A DNA stretch of 64,000 nt. Source: Flammula alnicola (taxonomy: Eukaryota; Basidiomycota; Agaricomycetes; Agaricales; Strophariaceae). A model generated the notes under the pieces. The model did no database searches. It worked only from the letters and a program-made list of their open reading frames with translations, and was not told the DNA's origin. Of the stretch, positions 1-13,739 are shown in pieces. A program made the position numbers and the translations under genes. How positions within the stretch are numbered: position 1 is the first letter of the stretch; each line of letters begins with the position of its first letter. The stretch covers positions 1,240,001-1,304,000 of the forward strand of contig JADNRV010000002.1 of assembly GCA_015499995.1 (NCBI GenBank), in the 5' to 3' direction.

Positions 1-1837
<1,837 letters not shown>

Positions 1838-2093
1838 TACACCTTGCATATTTTGTCTAGCATGTTTCATACATATTTTGTATCTGTAGAACTGTCGATT
1901 GTGTTCTGTCAAACCACCTGGAGATCTTGAGCGGCCCGGCGCCTACAAAAATTCGCACGCTTATCAAAACGGTGACCAAGGGGCTCAGTTGCTTCTTGAC
2001 TTCATTCACTAATCACCACTGTCACCGGCTAAGGACTTCTGCCTCATCTCCACAGCTTTGCTTCCATTATCCCCTGTCGCTGCTCTTGCACTC

Positions 2094-2870
2094 ATGGATA
2101 AGACCGATCTCGAGACCTACCAGGTTCAGCTCTCGCAAGTCGAGATGGCACTCTCCGCAGACCCTACCAACACCGAACTCGCTTCATTGCGGGACGAGCT
2201 GAAAGAGCTCATCGAACTGTCACAAGCGGCCATCGCCCAAGCAGAAATTGCATCCTCGTCCAAAGCCGACAGCCGGAAAAGCACCAATTCCACACCATCA
2301 CATGCTTGGTCCGCTGGGGATGAATGTCTAGCGAAATACTCTGGAGACGGCGCATGGTACCCCGCTCGTATTACATCTATCGGCGGAGCGATGGAGAACC
2401 GGGTGTATAGCATCGTGTTCAAGGGATATAATACGACAGAACTGGTGAAGGCCAACGAAATCAAGCCGCTCCCGCCAAACTATGCGAACACGACGGCGCC
2501 GTCAGCAAATAAGCGCAAGCTGAGCAAGGTGGAGGAGGAGGAGAAAGAAAAGAAGAAAAAGAAGAACGAGAAGAAGTTGGAAGTCAAAGCCGCAAAAGCG
2601 AAAGAGCAGATGCAGAAACAGGCAACATGGCAAAAGTTCGCGAAGAAATCTGAGAAGAAGGGCGTGCATATTGCTGGTGTTTCTGGGACGAGCATATTCA
2701 AGACTCCAGATAATCCACTTGGAAGAGGTGCTATAAATTTCGTTGTATTCTTCCTCGTATATTTTCTCACAGGCTTTGTAGTTGGTGTCACTGGAAGTGG
2801 CAAGGGCATGACAGAGGTTGCGTCCAAGATTAAACATAAGTTCGAGGCACGAGACGATGACGGCCAATAG
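2094..2870 (+). CDS. SPF30/SMNDC1-like Tudor-domain splicing factor
   Basis: This is the nuclear SMN-related splicing factor family, which binds symmetric dimethyl-arginine on Sm proteins and helps assemble the U4/U6.U5 tri-snRNP. The N-terminal 70 residues form a helical region. A Tudor domain follows at residues about 75-130 (W-S-A-G-D-E-C-L-A-K-Y-S-G-D-G-A-W-Y-P-A-R). Then come a lysine-rich coiled coil and a short C-terminal G-S-G-K-G-M-T-E motif. The start at 2094 (MDKTDLETYQ) was preferred over an in-frame ATG 12 codons upstream because the helical domain starts there. An intron at 2728-2781 (54 nt, no stop codon) would join GR to VGVTG. If it were retained, 18 hydrophobic residues would be inserted. 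Intron borders are my inference. Confidence 0.85.
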   Translation: MDKTDLETYQVQLSQVEMALSADPTNTELASLRDELKELIELSQAAIAQAEIASSSKADSRKSTNSTPSHAWSAGDECLAKYSGDGAWYPARITSIGGAMENRVYSIVFKGYNTTELVKANEIKPLPPNYANTTAPSANKRKLSKVEEEEKEKKKKKNEKKLEVKAAKAKEQMQKQATWQKFAKKSEKKGVHIAGVSGTSIFKTPDNPLGRGAINFVVFFLVYFLTGFVVGVTGSGKGMTEVASKIKHKFEARDDDGQ

Positions 2871-3632
2871 ACATGTAAGAAGACGCATTTACCCTCTAAA
2901 AACCTAGGACTGATCTTTCTGCATGTACCAGGTGTAAATTTCGGACTATTGTTACATTGTTCGATATGATAATAACCCTATCCCTCGAATCTCAGGCATA
3001 CCCACATTCTTGGTCCCCAGCATCATCCATCGGGGTTCGGTGACTGACAAAATGAGTGACTTCATCCTTTGATCGTCTCAAAAGTCAGCGCCTCATTTCT
3101 AACTTCTCTTCTTCCGATGTCCGCCATTCCAACGACGTCGGTCCTATCATATAGACGAGAATGGATCTTCTCGTGCGTGAAAACAGATTACAGCATGTTG
3201 CAACGATCGGTGCCCGCTGAGTAACACTGTACAATTATTATTGGGTACATCCACTAATTAGCCATCCTTAAATTATTGAATACTTGACTGGTGTGATTGG
3301 CAGCCCTATCGAACGTAACGCTGATACGACGAGGTAAGCGCAAGCTTTCGACCCCAATATCATACAATGTTCATCGAATTCAATACGTCTCTTTCGGGGA
3401 TCGTGAGATACGGGGATGTGTGAAAAAAACTACAATGTGCCTATGTCACAACAGAAGAAAGAAAAAAAATAAAAGTCAGTTATTAAGTGTATGAATTAGG
3501 AATGCTGATGTACTATCAAGAAATAATTTTCCGCAAGAAAAAGAGAATGGTGATAGTAATATGCGTAGCGCGTACGGAGGCATGGAACACGCTGTGACGA
3601 CACCGACAACAGTGAAACCGAATTCGGAATGC
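2871..3632. other. Intergenic, convergent 3' ends
   Basis: This stretch lies between the 3' ends of the SPF30-like gene and the minus-strand coiled-coil gene. I see only short open frames with no family resemblance. It probably holds the two 3' untranslated regions. Confidence 0.5.
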
Positions 3633-4591
3633 TCAACATTCCGCAAGGTCTGAAAGGATTTTCTGAAGATCGCCGTTCTGAGTTTAGCAAGTGAAATGGG
3701 GTGAGATGACTTTTAAGCTCTTTCTGGCGTGGAAACTTACGGCTCGTTCGAGCTCTAGGAGCTTCAGTTTTGATACCGAAGCATCGTGCTGTAGGCCAGC
3801 AACCATACTCTGCAAATTTAAGGCAAGGTTAGCATTCCACGTTCCATGTTCTGTCGATATCCGGCCCCGCCCGCATGGAGGAAACGTCAACACACTTTTG
3901 CGGTCTTGGAATTGAGACCCTTGAATGGCTCAAGCTCCTCGAAGGCGACCGGCCAGAATCCCAATCTAAAAAATTCGCTAGGTCAGTGGAAGTTGACAGG
4001 AAGGGAAACGGACATCCGCGCACTCTAATAGCTGTGCGTGAAGCTGGTCAATGTGAGCCTCTAGACTCGCTATATATATTGTACGTCGTTGAGGCGCGCC
4101 TATAGTTGACCTAGGAAAATTATGCATTAGGACGCGTCCAGGGGTATTGACATGCGTGTTCAGCTTACAGCTCCTTCGGATCGAAAATGGATTTTTCAAG
4201 TGCGTGATTCCAGATCTTTCGACGCTTGACTTCGTCCTTTTTTGCAAATAGACGGGCGTATGGATGTGCGATCTGGGTCTGCTTGGAAGGCGTCACACTT
4301 TTCCCTGGGCGTGGTTTTGAGAGTCGCGGGGCAGGATCGGCAGTGTGAAGATGGTAAGTAGATGTCGGCTGGAGGTGTTGGTTTGATAAGTTTGGTGGTG
4401 TGATTGGACGAAGGTTTGGCTGGGTATGTTGAAATTCAAGTCGAGCGGAGATGGACTATTGCTATATTGACTGCAGGTGCTCTGCGGAGAGGGCAACTGG
4501 GAATACTGCACCTCAGTCGCAGGGAGTACGGTGAATATTGGTTACGATAACTTGAATAATCGACGTAGAGCTGAGATGGCATGGAATGCAT
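3633..4591 (-). CDS. Conserved basidiomycete coiled-coil (bZIP-like) protein, copy A
   Basis: I recognise a family seen in Agaricomycetes but know no named function. The core reads V-K-R-R-K-I-W-N-H-A-L-E-K, then F-D-P-K-E-L, then R-R-T-I-Y-I-A-S-L-E-A-H-I-D-Q-L-H-A-Q-L, then F-K-G-L-N-S-K-T-A-K, and ends in a leucine-rich helix. A basic patch followed by a heptad-like helix suggests a bZIP-like regulator, but this is unproven. Exons on the minus strand: 4169 upward, 4024-4110, 3896-3965, 3741-3809, 3633-3677, with introns of 58-86 nt. The N-terminal exon shifts frame twice by one base (near 4518 and 4420), each at a C/G run, so the start at 4591 is tentative. It is the divergent paralog of the gene at 5527-6553. 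Confidence 0.7.
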
Positions 4592-5526
4592 GGTGAGTTC
4601 GAGGAACGGTTCAAGTTGATTTCCAAGCCCAGCCGTATGAGACGTTATATAAATGCAAACTCGGTCAAACCGGTGATTTGGAAGGTTATAAAAAGGGCGG
4701 GTTGGATTCTTGGGTTCTTGGAAGACAGGAGACTTGTATATAATTGTATCGCTATACCAGATGAGTGAATGACGACGTTATTTGTTGGACACAGGATTGT
4801 ACCTTTTGGAGAGAGGAGAATTTTGTACGTATCCCTGTCACCCCTTTCGATCCGCGCTTGCCAGATTCACAAAGATCTAACCGTTGCTCCCCTCCAGATC
4901 TCGGATCTTGAAGTTTTTAACCGTCCAAACAAATCAAATGGTTCTTCGAGAAGAGACGGGGACATTTTGTCAAAACCTCTGTGTCGTAACACTGTCTCGA
5001 TCGCGCGCCTATTTTTCGTTCAATGTATGTTGCACAAGACCGCACGAGACCGCACAGCACCAACATAGGACGCGCTATCAACATTTGGGCTTAAAGGACG
5101 GACAGATCCGAAAAGATCTAACCCACTAAGAAACCGGGGATGCGGAGCTGCGAATTGAAGGAAGCGCGTCGGGCCGTTCAAAAAAGGAAGGAGACAGACA
5201 TCTCGTGGGTCCACCACTTCGGGACACAGCTAAATGCAGAAATACAGAAACCTGTGCGCGGTATTCTTCAGATCTCACCCTCTTCCTTGCCTCTGGGGGC
5301 ACTGACTTCTTGCGCTGAAACCGTGGGAGCTCTCTCTCATTGCCACAAAGACGCAAATTCAGGCGACGGGTACGACACGGTCAACACCAACACGCTGACT
5401 GAACTAAGCAAATCCATATCCTTTTCAAGATCGCTCTCTTTCTCTTCAGATCGACATAGATGCGCCTCGATATTTATATACTTCTCCTAAATTACGAGGT
5501 CGTTCCTCTCCCTCCTCCTGCAAATA
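4592..5526. promoter_or_regulatory. Shared 0.9-kb region between two divergent paralogs
   Basis: This is the head-to-head spacer of copies A and B. A TTATATAA box at 4645-4652 lies about 55 bp upstream of the copy A start. TATTTATATA at 5471-5480 lies about 47 bp upstream of the copy B start. No convincing coding exon was seen between them. Co-regulation of the two genes is a possibility only. Confidence 0.45.
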
Positions 5527-6553
5527 ATGGATGGCTACTACCCTGCCGCAGATTACAATTACGGAAATTATAACGACCTTGCCGTCGCCATTCCTGAGTC
5601 GTTAAATATCGTGAGTGTCAACCAAATCGATACTATTGTCTTACCTCAATTCGACATTAGTATTCTGATCCTGTTGCATATACTGCGCACATGGTAGATC
5701 ATGTTCAGCGCCAAAATATGGACGCCCCCTCCTTACAGCTACACACGCCTATACCTCTGCCGGGACAAAATCCGCCTTTGCTAGGTTATTCCGTCTTACC
5801 GATGGTAGACTCAATGGAGTCGCACTGCCATCAACCTATGGAATTGCCGGTGGAAATTTGCGGAGACCAGGAACTAGATCCTATCTCTCTCACTCTTTCT
5901 GAGCCTCAAGACTCGCCCATTAACCCAGAGTATTGTAGGAGGCAAATGCAGCACCCTACGTTTCCAACCCCCAGCGAACTCCTCGCCGAACTTGACGCCA
6001 AAGGTCTGCCCGTTACAGCCGACGAATTTGGATCGGATGTGCGGTCGGAATCTGCGAGCAAGGCTCGTAGACGCGCCATGGCCAAAAGAGTGGGATTTAT
6101 TCCTACCGACCCGTACGCTGTCCCTCAAATTCGAATTTTGCTTGTGTCGTCTGACCACTACTGATTTAGCGATACGATATCCTCCCACGAAAAGAAGCGG
6201 CACTACCTTGAAAGCTTAGAGCAATATATTCTATATCTGCATGAACAATTCGCGCTGGTTGGAAAAATGCACGCTCCTTTGGAACGCGTCCCGGATTATC
6301 GCGGCCTTAGCAGCAGGTCAATTAGAGTGGCATTCTTCTTTATTTTCCCCCGTATTTATCTGACCGTGGCTTTTTAGACTGTACTAGTGCATATGGAAAA
6401 GACAACAAGACGCCTCAACCTCCGCACGCTAGGCGAGGAGCAGCGAGTGAGTTTTCAGCCTCTTTCACAGTGGCTTTTGTTTGACAACCTTAATGCTTCC
6501 AGTTTGTGAACCTGCGCGACGAGATAATTCTTAGAGAGCATTATTCTCAATGA
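5527..6553 (+). CDS. Conserved basidiomycete coiled-coil (bZIP-like) protein, copy B
   Basis: Five exons (5527-5610, 5661-6112, 6170-6326, 6378-6446, 6503-6553) give about 270 residues with all phases matching. The N-terminus is rich in Tyr and Asp, the middle is Pro-rich, and the conserved part starts near A-R-R-R-A-M-A-K-R. It continues D-T-I-S-S-H-E-K-K-R-H-Y-L-E-S-L-E-Q-Y-I-L-Y-L-H-E-Q, Y-R-G-L-S-S-R-S-I-R and ends in L-R-D-E-I-I-L-R-E. It shares with copy A the pattern Y-x2-S-L-E-x2-I-x2-L-H-x-Q, then G about six residues on, then G-L-x-S. The family is conserved in mushrooms as far as I recall, with unknown function. A nuclear regulatory role is only a guess from the basic-plus-helix layout. 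Confidence 0.78.
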
Positions 6554-7163
6554 GCCGTTTCTTCGTGGAATAATCTCTTGACCTCCATTCTTTCCTACGC
6601 AACCTTGCCATTCCCCAAGACCATTCCACCGAATTTCCATCTAAGTACTGGTGCCTGCCTTTAATGTGACTCGTCAGTACAGCGTAAATAGCAATTACAA
6701 GCTGCGTGTAAATATATATTATGTCCTCACCATAAACGTTGGTATGTAGCCTCATGATAGGCCGTGGCACGCATAAATAGACGCGCTGCTTAGTCATATC
6801 CAAGGTCCTATTTATTTCCAAATGAAGAAGTTGATTGCCTTCCTAATTTCGTGTTGTTCGAAACTCGATTCACTTCTCCCGGACGCTGCTTGCATGCAAG
6901 GCTTATAAAATCGTTTCTCTGGGAAATAATACCGCGAAACCCGAGCAAGACAACGCGTTGTCGGGGTAACCGCGACTCTCAAGGCGAAACCCATTCCGAC
7001 CTTCAACATCGGCGCCATGTACGTATTGCTCGTTGCCATTTCAGCTGCTTCTTACTCCTCTTACTCCTTTGCAATCAGTAACACTAAACATTCGAATCTC
7101 ACGCGAAATCGGCCGCCCGTGTCCTTTTACTGTGTTGGTAGCTGAATCGAAGAGGCCGTGAAG
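6554..7163. other. Intergenic, upstream of MED5
   Basis: No gene can be supported here. A 75-codon minus-strand frame (6812-7039) and a short plus-strand frame starting at 7018 overlap each other, and neither resembles a known family. It probably contains the 3' UTR of copy B and the MED5 promoter. Confidence 0.4.
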
Positions 7164-10100
7164 ATGTATCTGGCAGACCTGACGCGGAATGCATTCCAAA
7201 GCGGTATCTCCGCACCCAAGGTGATCGTCACGTCCTCTATTGACATCACCCGCTTTGCTAATCCCAAGATTGTATAATGTGGTGCCACTCTTCAGTGGTT
7301 AGCGCTTTGCAAGCTCATGATAGAGAAAACGCCAATCCAGCTCGAGGGTCACGGTGAAGTCGCGAGTAACCTCAGCAGTGTGTGCCCAAGTGTTTTATCA
7401 AGAGGCTGTTGCATTTGTGTTCACCTGATATCTTTGACAGACTCCGTTCTTGTGCTGTATCGTTCATACCCAGGTGATCCGGGTCTGCAAGACTATCTGA
7501 AAGCTGCAATCCAGGACGGGATACTTCCCGTGTCAACTTTTGTGGCGACTTTACTTCAAGCGGCTCGATCATCCGAACTGCATATACCAGCTACACTTGA
7601 TACCCTCTGTCGAATTGCCCTGGACGCCCACTACTCATCTGGACAGCCGCCCATTGGATCTGTCGTGCCGTTCTCCGAATCTCCGACTGTGGTTCTAGGA
7701 ACAGTGCAAGACGCGCTGGCGCTCCTCCGTACGGCTTACTCCTTGCCCATGTCACACTTCCACCAGCTTACCACCTCCGTATCGGAACTCGTCATCTTCT
7801 CTTATCCTGTATATCTGACCTGTCGCAGGTGTCCACCGCACAGGCACTGGTGCACTTTAGCGATGTGAACGACCTATTGACAAATTACCGCTGAGGCCTG
7901 AGGTTAGGCAGGTGCTCGACACATTCGTCATGTCTCTGACGCTTCTAATCGGGGACGACGTGAAAGCTGCGCGAGAGGCACAGATGATGCATACTATCCA
8001 GTTTGCCTTGGGCAAGGGCGATATACTGGGCCCAAGCTCAGATACGGATATAATAACCTTGGGGCTCTTACTCAACTGTATGGTAATCGTCTTCTCTCCT
8101 TTGCTTCTTTCTTCTGTTCTTCTTCCTCCTTTCCTTCTTCCGCTGCTTGAGAAGATCTGCTTTGGCTGACGCTGTTATTTGCATGGCGTGGATAGGTTAC
8201 GTACAGGGCGCATGAATTTGGCGCGGGCGATATCAAACATGCGGTGGCGCTGCTCGTTGCGGGATTCCGCTGGTCGTCCTGGACGGCAACCGTGTATTAC
8301 ACACAACTGTTATTATCTGCGTTCACATGTCTATCTCAGAACGGAAGCAGTTCGAGGCTATGGAAGGCTTTCGTAGTAGGACGCGTGAGTTTACCTCTCT
8401 CCTTTCATTGACATTTGAGACCATGTTCAATTGTTATATTTTTTTTCCAGCTTCCAAGTCTCCTCGTCTCGTTTGTAGAGATCGTGAATGCCGATAATGC
8501 GACTAATACAGACTTGGTATGTTTTATTATGCGTTTTGTCTCGTCTGACTCATCTTCAGGAAGAGTGGCGCCCTCCAAGCAGGTCTGGCAGCTGTGTTCC
8601 GGCGTCCCGACATTATTGTTGAAGGCGACCACGCGGTGTCAAGAGACGCCTCATCGGACTCTGCCCCTGAGGAAGATATGTAAGTGGCAAGTGATCTGTA
8701 GCGATAAATCAATAGTTAACGAAGGAATCAGGTCCCGCTCGTTCTCGCGCGAGTTTCTACAACAGCTCATAAAACACAACCTTTTGACTGCGCAATTTGC
8801 CACGCAGTTAGACCCCTTAGTCTCCAATGAGAGTCCACCAAAGTGGCACGCTGAAGCCAACGATGTAGGTCTTGACTTGGCTGTAAGTTTTTTCTTCTCC
8901 TTGCGGACGCTATGGGCATTGATGTCGTCCTTGAAAGGCGTACTTGGAATTGAAATTGATGCAAGATAACAGCGCCAGCGATGCTCAACTATGGATAGAT
9001 CGAATTTGGAGAGACGCCAGTACCACAGCATTTTTGCGAGCTTTGTGCACAAGGTAAGGCCATCTTCCTTCTCTCTCATTCACCATCAACTTATAGATAT
9101 CAAATTTGTAACAGCGTTTCGCCAGTTTTGTGACTGCTCTAGATGTCGAATCTCTTGGTCAACTGTGTAAAATTCTCCACACATACGAACATGCGCTTGA
9201 CATCGTGGCGCTTCACCAACCGGTAACAGACCTTCTATTTTACTCTATACAGTTCCTGGAAGATTACGATTGTGAGACTGTCGGTAAGTTCCTACCTCCG
9301 GATTTTTTCTGTCTTGGCTGTCTTGGACTAAAGGTTTTGCCAGGCGATCCACAGACGGCTGTCAGTCATCTCGGAGATGTCGTCTTGTTTGTTCAGTATA
9401 CACTAGCAAGGTTCAAGGTCAATTCAGTCCTGATCAAATTTAGTTCCAGAACCCTAATATCTTGACCGTTTCCTTCAGTTCGAAAATAAGGAAATCACAA
9501 AGAACAATCGGACAGTTTCGCCAGGGTTCCTAATGAACACAGATGTGATGCCGCATCCCCGAGAACGAACACAAGGAGAACTTGTTTCATTTAATGCATG
9601 GTTCAAGGCGTTGTTTGACAGCAACAGTGAAGGCATCGAGGATAACATCCTCAGGTAAGTCATACCCCGCCCTGCCTGGGTACTACCAGCGAATAAATGC
9701 TCATCTGCTCCAAGATCGACAAAACCTAAAGTCCTCCTTCGAATTGCCCCGCTCTTATTCTCACAAGCTATCCAACTAGCGTCCATACACAAGATGGACA
9801 AAGATGTCTTGATCAATGGCGTTTCCTATTTTACGGGCCATTGCTGAATTGGACTTTGGTGTCCGTTATCAAGTTGCTCGTCAAGGAAATCCAACAGAGA
9901 CAGTAAGATAAAAAGTTCTCATGAAACCTAATTACATCAGGGTTGCTGAAAGTTAAACAGATTCGCGGCACCAGCTGCAGCCTATTACGAGATTATCCAA
10001 TCTCTCGTCGTGTCACCGTCGTGTCCCAAATCGGTCCTGGCGCTGTGCAGTCCCCAGATCATGGTCTTGATATCTGATAGGAAACGACCACCCCCAGCAA

Positions 10101-10837
10101 TGCCACCCCCCAATTCATTCAACGTCTCCGCTATTCGACAAGCAATTGCAGAGGCGATCGGCATCAAGGGTGGCGGTGGTAAGTTCAAGTTCGCCCATTT
10201 GATTAAAAGCGGTCCCGTTATTTTTTTTACTCGTTTTCACTAATGGAGATTTGTCAGATTTGCTCATCGCCAACTTGCCGGGGGGTCAGATCTGGTATCA
10301 AGAAGACCAGGTCGCCGTTCAAAGAGCTTTTGGCATGGCTCGATCACATAAAGCGCCATTTTTAGACGTCCGGAGATGCCTCAAGACCCTGCCACCCATC
10401 AAGTTCCTCCAGGTGCTTTGGACTGAGCTAGTCACGGCTGCGAGCTTGGGCGAGCTAGAAGCATGTCGACGAATCGCGACATTTGTACTGACAATGCCTC
10501 AGGACTCGACAACGTACCCCATCTTGCCCATATTCTTGCATGTCGTCCTGCCATCACTCATCACCAATGCCGACCGACAACAACCTTCCGAACAGACCAT
10601 GACCATGGAGCTTCTGGTCGCGATCATCTCCTCAGTTTTAAACGCGGCCATTCACTTGGAATGGGCCATGAGGTCGGCCTCTGGAGACGACCGGCTGGTG
10701 CTGGGACAGTCGAGTGCGGCCATGCGCGGCGCTTAGCTCTGGATCTGCGCCGAAACCGCACAAGTGTCGTCAGTGGTTTGGTCTTGCAGCGTTTGGCATC
10801 ATCGCAGTCTTTTGTTGCCAATTCCCCGCTTTCATAG
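7164..10837 (+). CDS. MED5: Mediator complex subunit 5 (Med5/Nut1)
   Basis: This is a subunit of the Mediator tail module, which relays activator signals to RNA polymerase II. The start at 7164 gives MYLADLTRNAFQSG; the first intron (7221-7295) joins APK to WLALCKLM. Helical repeats run through the whole protein, with segments such as V-L-Y-R-S-Y-P-G-D-P-G-L-Q-D-Y-L, A-R-E-A-Q-M-M-H-T-I-Q and L-G-P-S-S-D-T-D-I near 7970-8050, and P-P-P-N-S-F-N-V-S near 10110. Introns include 8083-8195, 8385-8450 and 8517-8559. The reading frame slips by one base near 7799, 7890, 9836 and 10724. At each site one extra C or G in an adjacent run restores family-like sequence, and a fifth slip near 8570 is possible. 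Without the last slip the protein would end 38 residues early at 10736. Read either as sequence errors or as decay of the gene. Confidence 0.82.
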
Positions 10838-10920
10838 GTGAATCAGGAACATGAAAAAGTAATACAAAGTTATATTATCGGATATGTAAGGGGTCCGCTT
10901 CAGGAAAATAAATGATATCT

Positions 10921-12827
10921 TTAAACTTCTGATGAGGGGGCTGTTGGTTTGTCAGATAAGATTAGAAATATATCAATTGAGTAACCATGAGGCACTTACG
11001 ACAGCAAGCATTTTCCGATGGATTGCAGGCTTCGTCAGCTGGACATAATATAAGACATGACGAGTCTTCAGTGGTCTATAGATGGAGAGGAAATCAGCGG
11101 CCGATAGAGAGTAAACAGGCAAAAAAATTACCTTAGAGATTCCTCAGGAATGGAGGTACTCGGGTGGTAATATTCGGGTTGGATAGTGCACGAGTGGATG
11201 CCGAGATGATGCAGCACTTTCCGGATTTTTACGGCTACAGGCATGAAGTCGTGATTCGGGACGCAAGCACGTGTACGGAAGCCACGAGCTTGTTTTCCGA
11301 TAATTGCCATACGTGCAGTTCGTGCAGCGAGAGGACGCCCTCAACGTCAAGGATGGAGTCCTTCACTTCATCCAATGACACAGTCGAGGCACACCTTGCA
11401 GCAAGATGAAAGATGCGCTTTGAACTATAAATGCAAAAGTCAGAATAGGCGTCACACGATGCCACCAACTTCACGTACCTAGTGGCAAGGCACTGGAGAA
11501 GATGATAACAGTGATAACCAGACTGATCACTGGATCACAGTAAAACCTGTACTTCCAGGTTGTCTGCCAGATGATGAGGCCCGTAGCGATGACGCCAACG
11601 TTACCGAGGGCATCGCCAAGCACGTGCAGAAGGAGAGCACGCATGTTCATGGATCCATGAGCGTGCCCGTGCCCGTGTCCATGTCCGTCATGTGCATCTG
11701 CTAAGAGCGGCGTGTCTTCGTTCAAGAATTCGACTGGGTCTCTGCGACGGCGGAAGTAGGAGGCGCCGGCGGACCGGCAACCCCACCAATGGAAGGGGTC
11801 ATGATCGAGTCGATGGATAGGCGACCGTGGGCTATACTATCCCGGCGAGTGCGAATAGGCGAGGGCGATCGAGCTGATGCAATGTCTTGTGCAGTTTGCA
11901 CGAGGGAAGCGCGTGTGGCCGCGGGATGGCCGTAGAGAGACGAGAAAGACTCTGTGGAAACATGCTCGCTTTGCTGAGAATGAGAAAGAGATCGTACACG
12001 GTCATGAGTAGACTTTTTTTGTGTTGGAGTCACGTCGCCAGGAACTAAACTGTCTTGACTGGAGGAGACGGCAACGCTTGAAGCCCTGGATGAACTGCTT
12101 GGTGATTTGCGGGGTGGCGGATGCGCATGTCCATGTTCTAAATACATCATTTACTCATTCATGAGCTCTCGTCACTTGAATGACCGAAGAAATAGACTTG
12201 CCGTGGAATAGGAACAATCCAACTACGTTAGAGGCAAGGCCAAGAGATCCAACTATGACAACAAGCTTTGGACTGGATATGTCTGCAGATGCCCATCAGT
12301 CGATTCACGCGTGCAAAAAATAGAACAACGCACCCGGAGTTGTGAAGAATCGTCCGATCGCCTCCAAAGAAATTGAGAAACACAAGGCGAGGAGGAAGAC
12401 ACCATTGATGAGTGCCGCGAGGATTTCCGCCCTGTGCCAACCATATGAATATCGCGAATCAGAGGTAGCACCGTTCGTAAGCTGCACATCTAGAGTCAGA
12501 AGACCAGCTCGTATTATTATTCCGCAACTCAGTGGACATACCTTGATGGCATAGAGTGCCACAAACAAGCTCATGACATCACTGCGCACGACATATGTTT
12601 AACGGGAGGTGACTTGTAAAGAACAAGACGGGAACCACGCACTTGAGCATATGGAAGCTGTCCGCGACGAGTGCGAGAGAGCCAACGGCATATCCTTGAT
12701 ACCATTCCATGAGGAAATTGAGGAAATGACATTTTACCAACCACGTACCGACGATCAATTCAACCAAAAAGAAGCATAGGTCTATGATTAAGAGGAGCGT
12801 TATCCTTGAGGACCGCGACATGCCCAT
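10921..12827 (-). CDS. CDF-family vacuolar zinc transporter (Zrc1/Cot1-like)
   Basis: This is a proton-coupled zinc/divalent metal exporter loading the vacuole. Six transmembrane helices are expected. Helix 1 is M-G-M-S-R-S-S-R-I-T-L-L-L-I-I-D. The metal-site motifs H-x3-D are present in helix 2 (S-F-H-M-L-N-D-V) and helix 5 (L-L-H-V-L-G-D-A). A His-rich loop (H-G-H-G-H-G-H-A-H) near 11650-11690 and a long Ser/Pro-rich insert (11740-12120) separate helices 4 and 5. The C-terminal cytosolic domain contains L-H-E-L-H-V-W-Q-L-S-E and I-H-S-C-T-I-Q-P-E-Y, and the tail is Cys-rich. One intron (12138-12201) has a GC donor. The frame slips by one base near 11256, 11398 and 11737, each at a C/G run. 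The last two exons (to stop at 10921) are inferred. Confidence 0.85.
12138..12201 (-). other. GC-AG intron in the zinc transporter
   Basis: The donor reads GCAAGT after ...F-L-F-H, and the acceptor is TTAG before E-H-G-H-A-H. Only this junction keeps the frame and the family sequence LFLFHEHGHAH. The intron is 64 nt long. Confidence 0.7.
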
Positions 12828-13147
12828 GGTGAACGAGAAGAAAACGCGATACGCAGGAGGAGGAGAAGAAGAGAGAGAACAGTGAAATGAGAGTGGCAGG
12901 ACAAATGAGGCCCAAGGCCTAGGGCTGGACCCAGCTGATTAGTAAGCGGTTGTTACCGATGTCACTCGTATCTCTCATAACCGTCCCAATTGGGATGTGA
13001 CAGACTTTCCGGACTTTGCCGTACGAATTCCCGGATTATGTCAGCCGTGAACGCAAACTTTCCGTCGTGACGCATTCCTCTTCTCTTCATTCTGCATAAT
13101 GATATGTACCCCATTTCCTTACCTCTACTGTATCTGCGTATATAGCA
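12828..13147. promoter_or_regulatory. Divergent promoter region
   Basis: This lies between the 5' end of the zinc transporter gene (minus) and a broken plus-strand gene. No clear TATA element or other site was recognised. Confidence 0.3.
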
Positions 13148-13537
13148 ATGAATCAAGAAAACCTTTTCCCAAATCCTCCTGCTTCCCAAAGACAGCCACG
13201 TCGATCTGATACTGAGAAAGCCAAGGATGTTCTTCGCTACATGGCCGATAAATGCAGTTACTTCTCACTTTGACAATTTCTGGAAATGGTGTTCACTTCA
13301 CAAGATGGTGACATTCAAAGGTCAGCAAATATGTTCCTCACAAGTGGAAGAGCCTGTGGGGTCATGGATGAATGGGCAAAGAAGATACCGAGTGAAGAGA
13401 TGCTGGAATGGGCGATGAAGAAGGCAACCAAGGTCTGCCGTCAGGAGTTTAGTTCTAGCAATAGAAAGTCCCAGACCGTAGGCTTCCCCATCCCTGTTGG
13501 AGCGATAACAACAGATCCCCCGAGCGCCCAAGTATGA
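13148..13537 (+). pseudogene. Broken hypothetical gene fragment with in-frame TGA
   Basis: From ATG at 13148 the frame reads MNQENLFPNPPASQ and stays open for 129 codons apart from one TGA at about 13271, between C-S-Y-F-S-L and Q-F-L-E-M-V-F. Downstream are D-G-D-I-Q-R-S-A-N-M-F and D-E-W-A-K-K-I-P-S-E-E-M-L-E-W-A-M. The pattern weakly recalls the N-terminus of DUF6589-type proteins that are repeated in mushroom genomes. A 48-nt intron removing the stop is possible, so it could also be a small live gene. The function is unknown. Confidence 0.35.
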
Positions 13538-13739
13538 AATTCGCTGACTCCATCTGATATGGATGAAGTCTCGACCCGGCCTTCAAAACACCTGCCTCCA
13601 GCGCAAGTTCATTCCATCTTCCTCCGTTAGAGGTTTCAGAGGTTGGACAGATAGAACTTCTCCAATGGCGAAAGCAGCGCGCTTAGGACGACCTCAGCTG
13701 GAGAGGGAATACAGTGCACACGTTGAGAGAGATTGAGGG

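Noticed and set aside
6812..7039. 75-codon minus-strand frame with an Arg-rich, presequence-like start
   Set aside because: No recognisable motif, no splice support, and it overlaps an equally open plus-strand frame.
7750..7900. Short introns (38-51 nt) as an explanation for the MED5 frame losses
   Set aside because: Phase-correct GT...AG pairs exist but would delete helical, family-like residues. A missing C/G base explains all sites in the same way.
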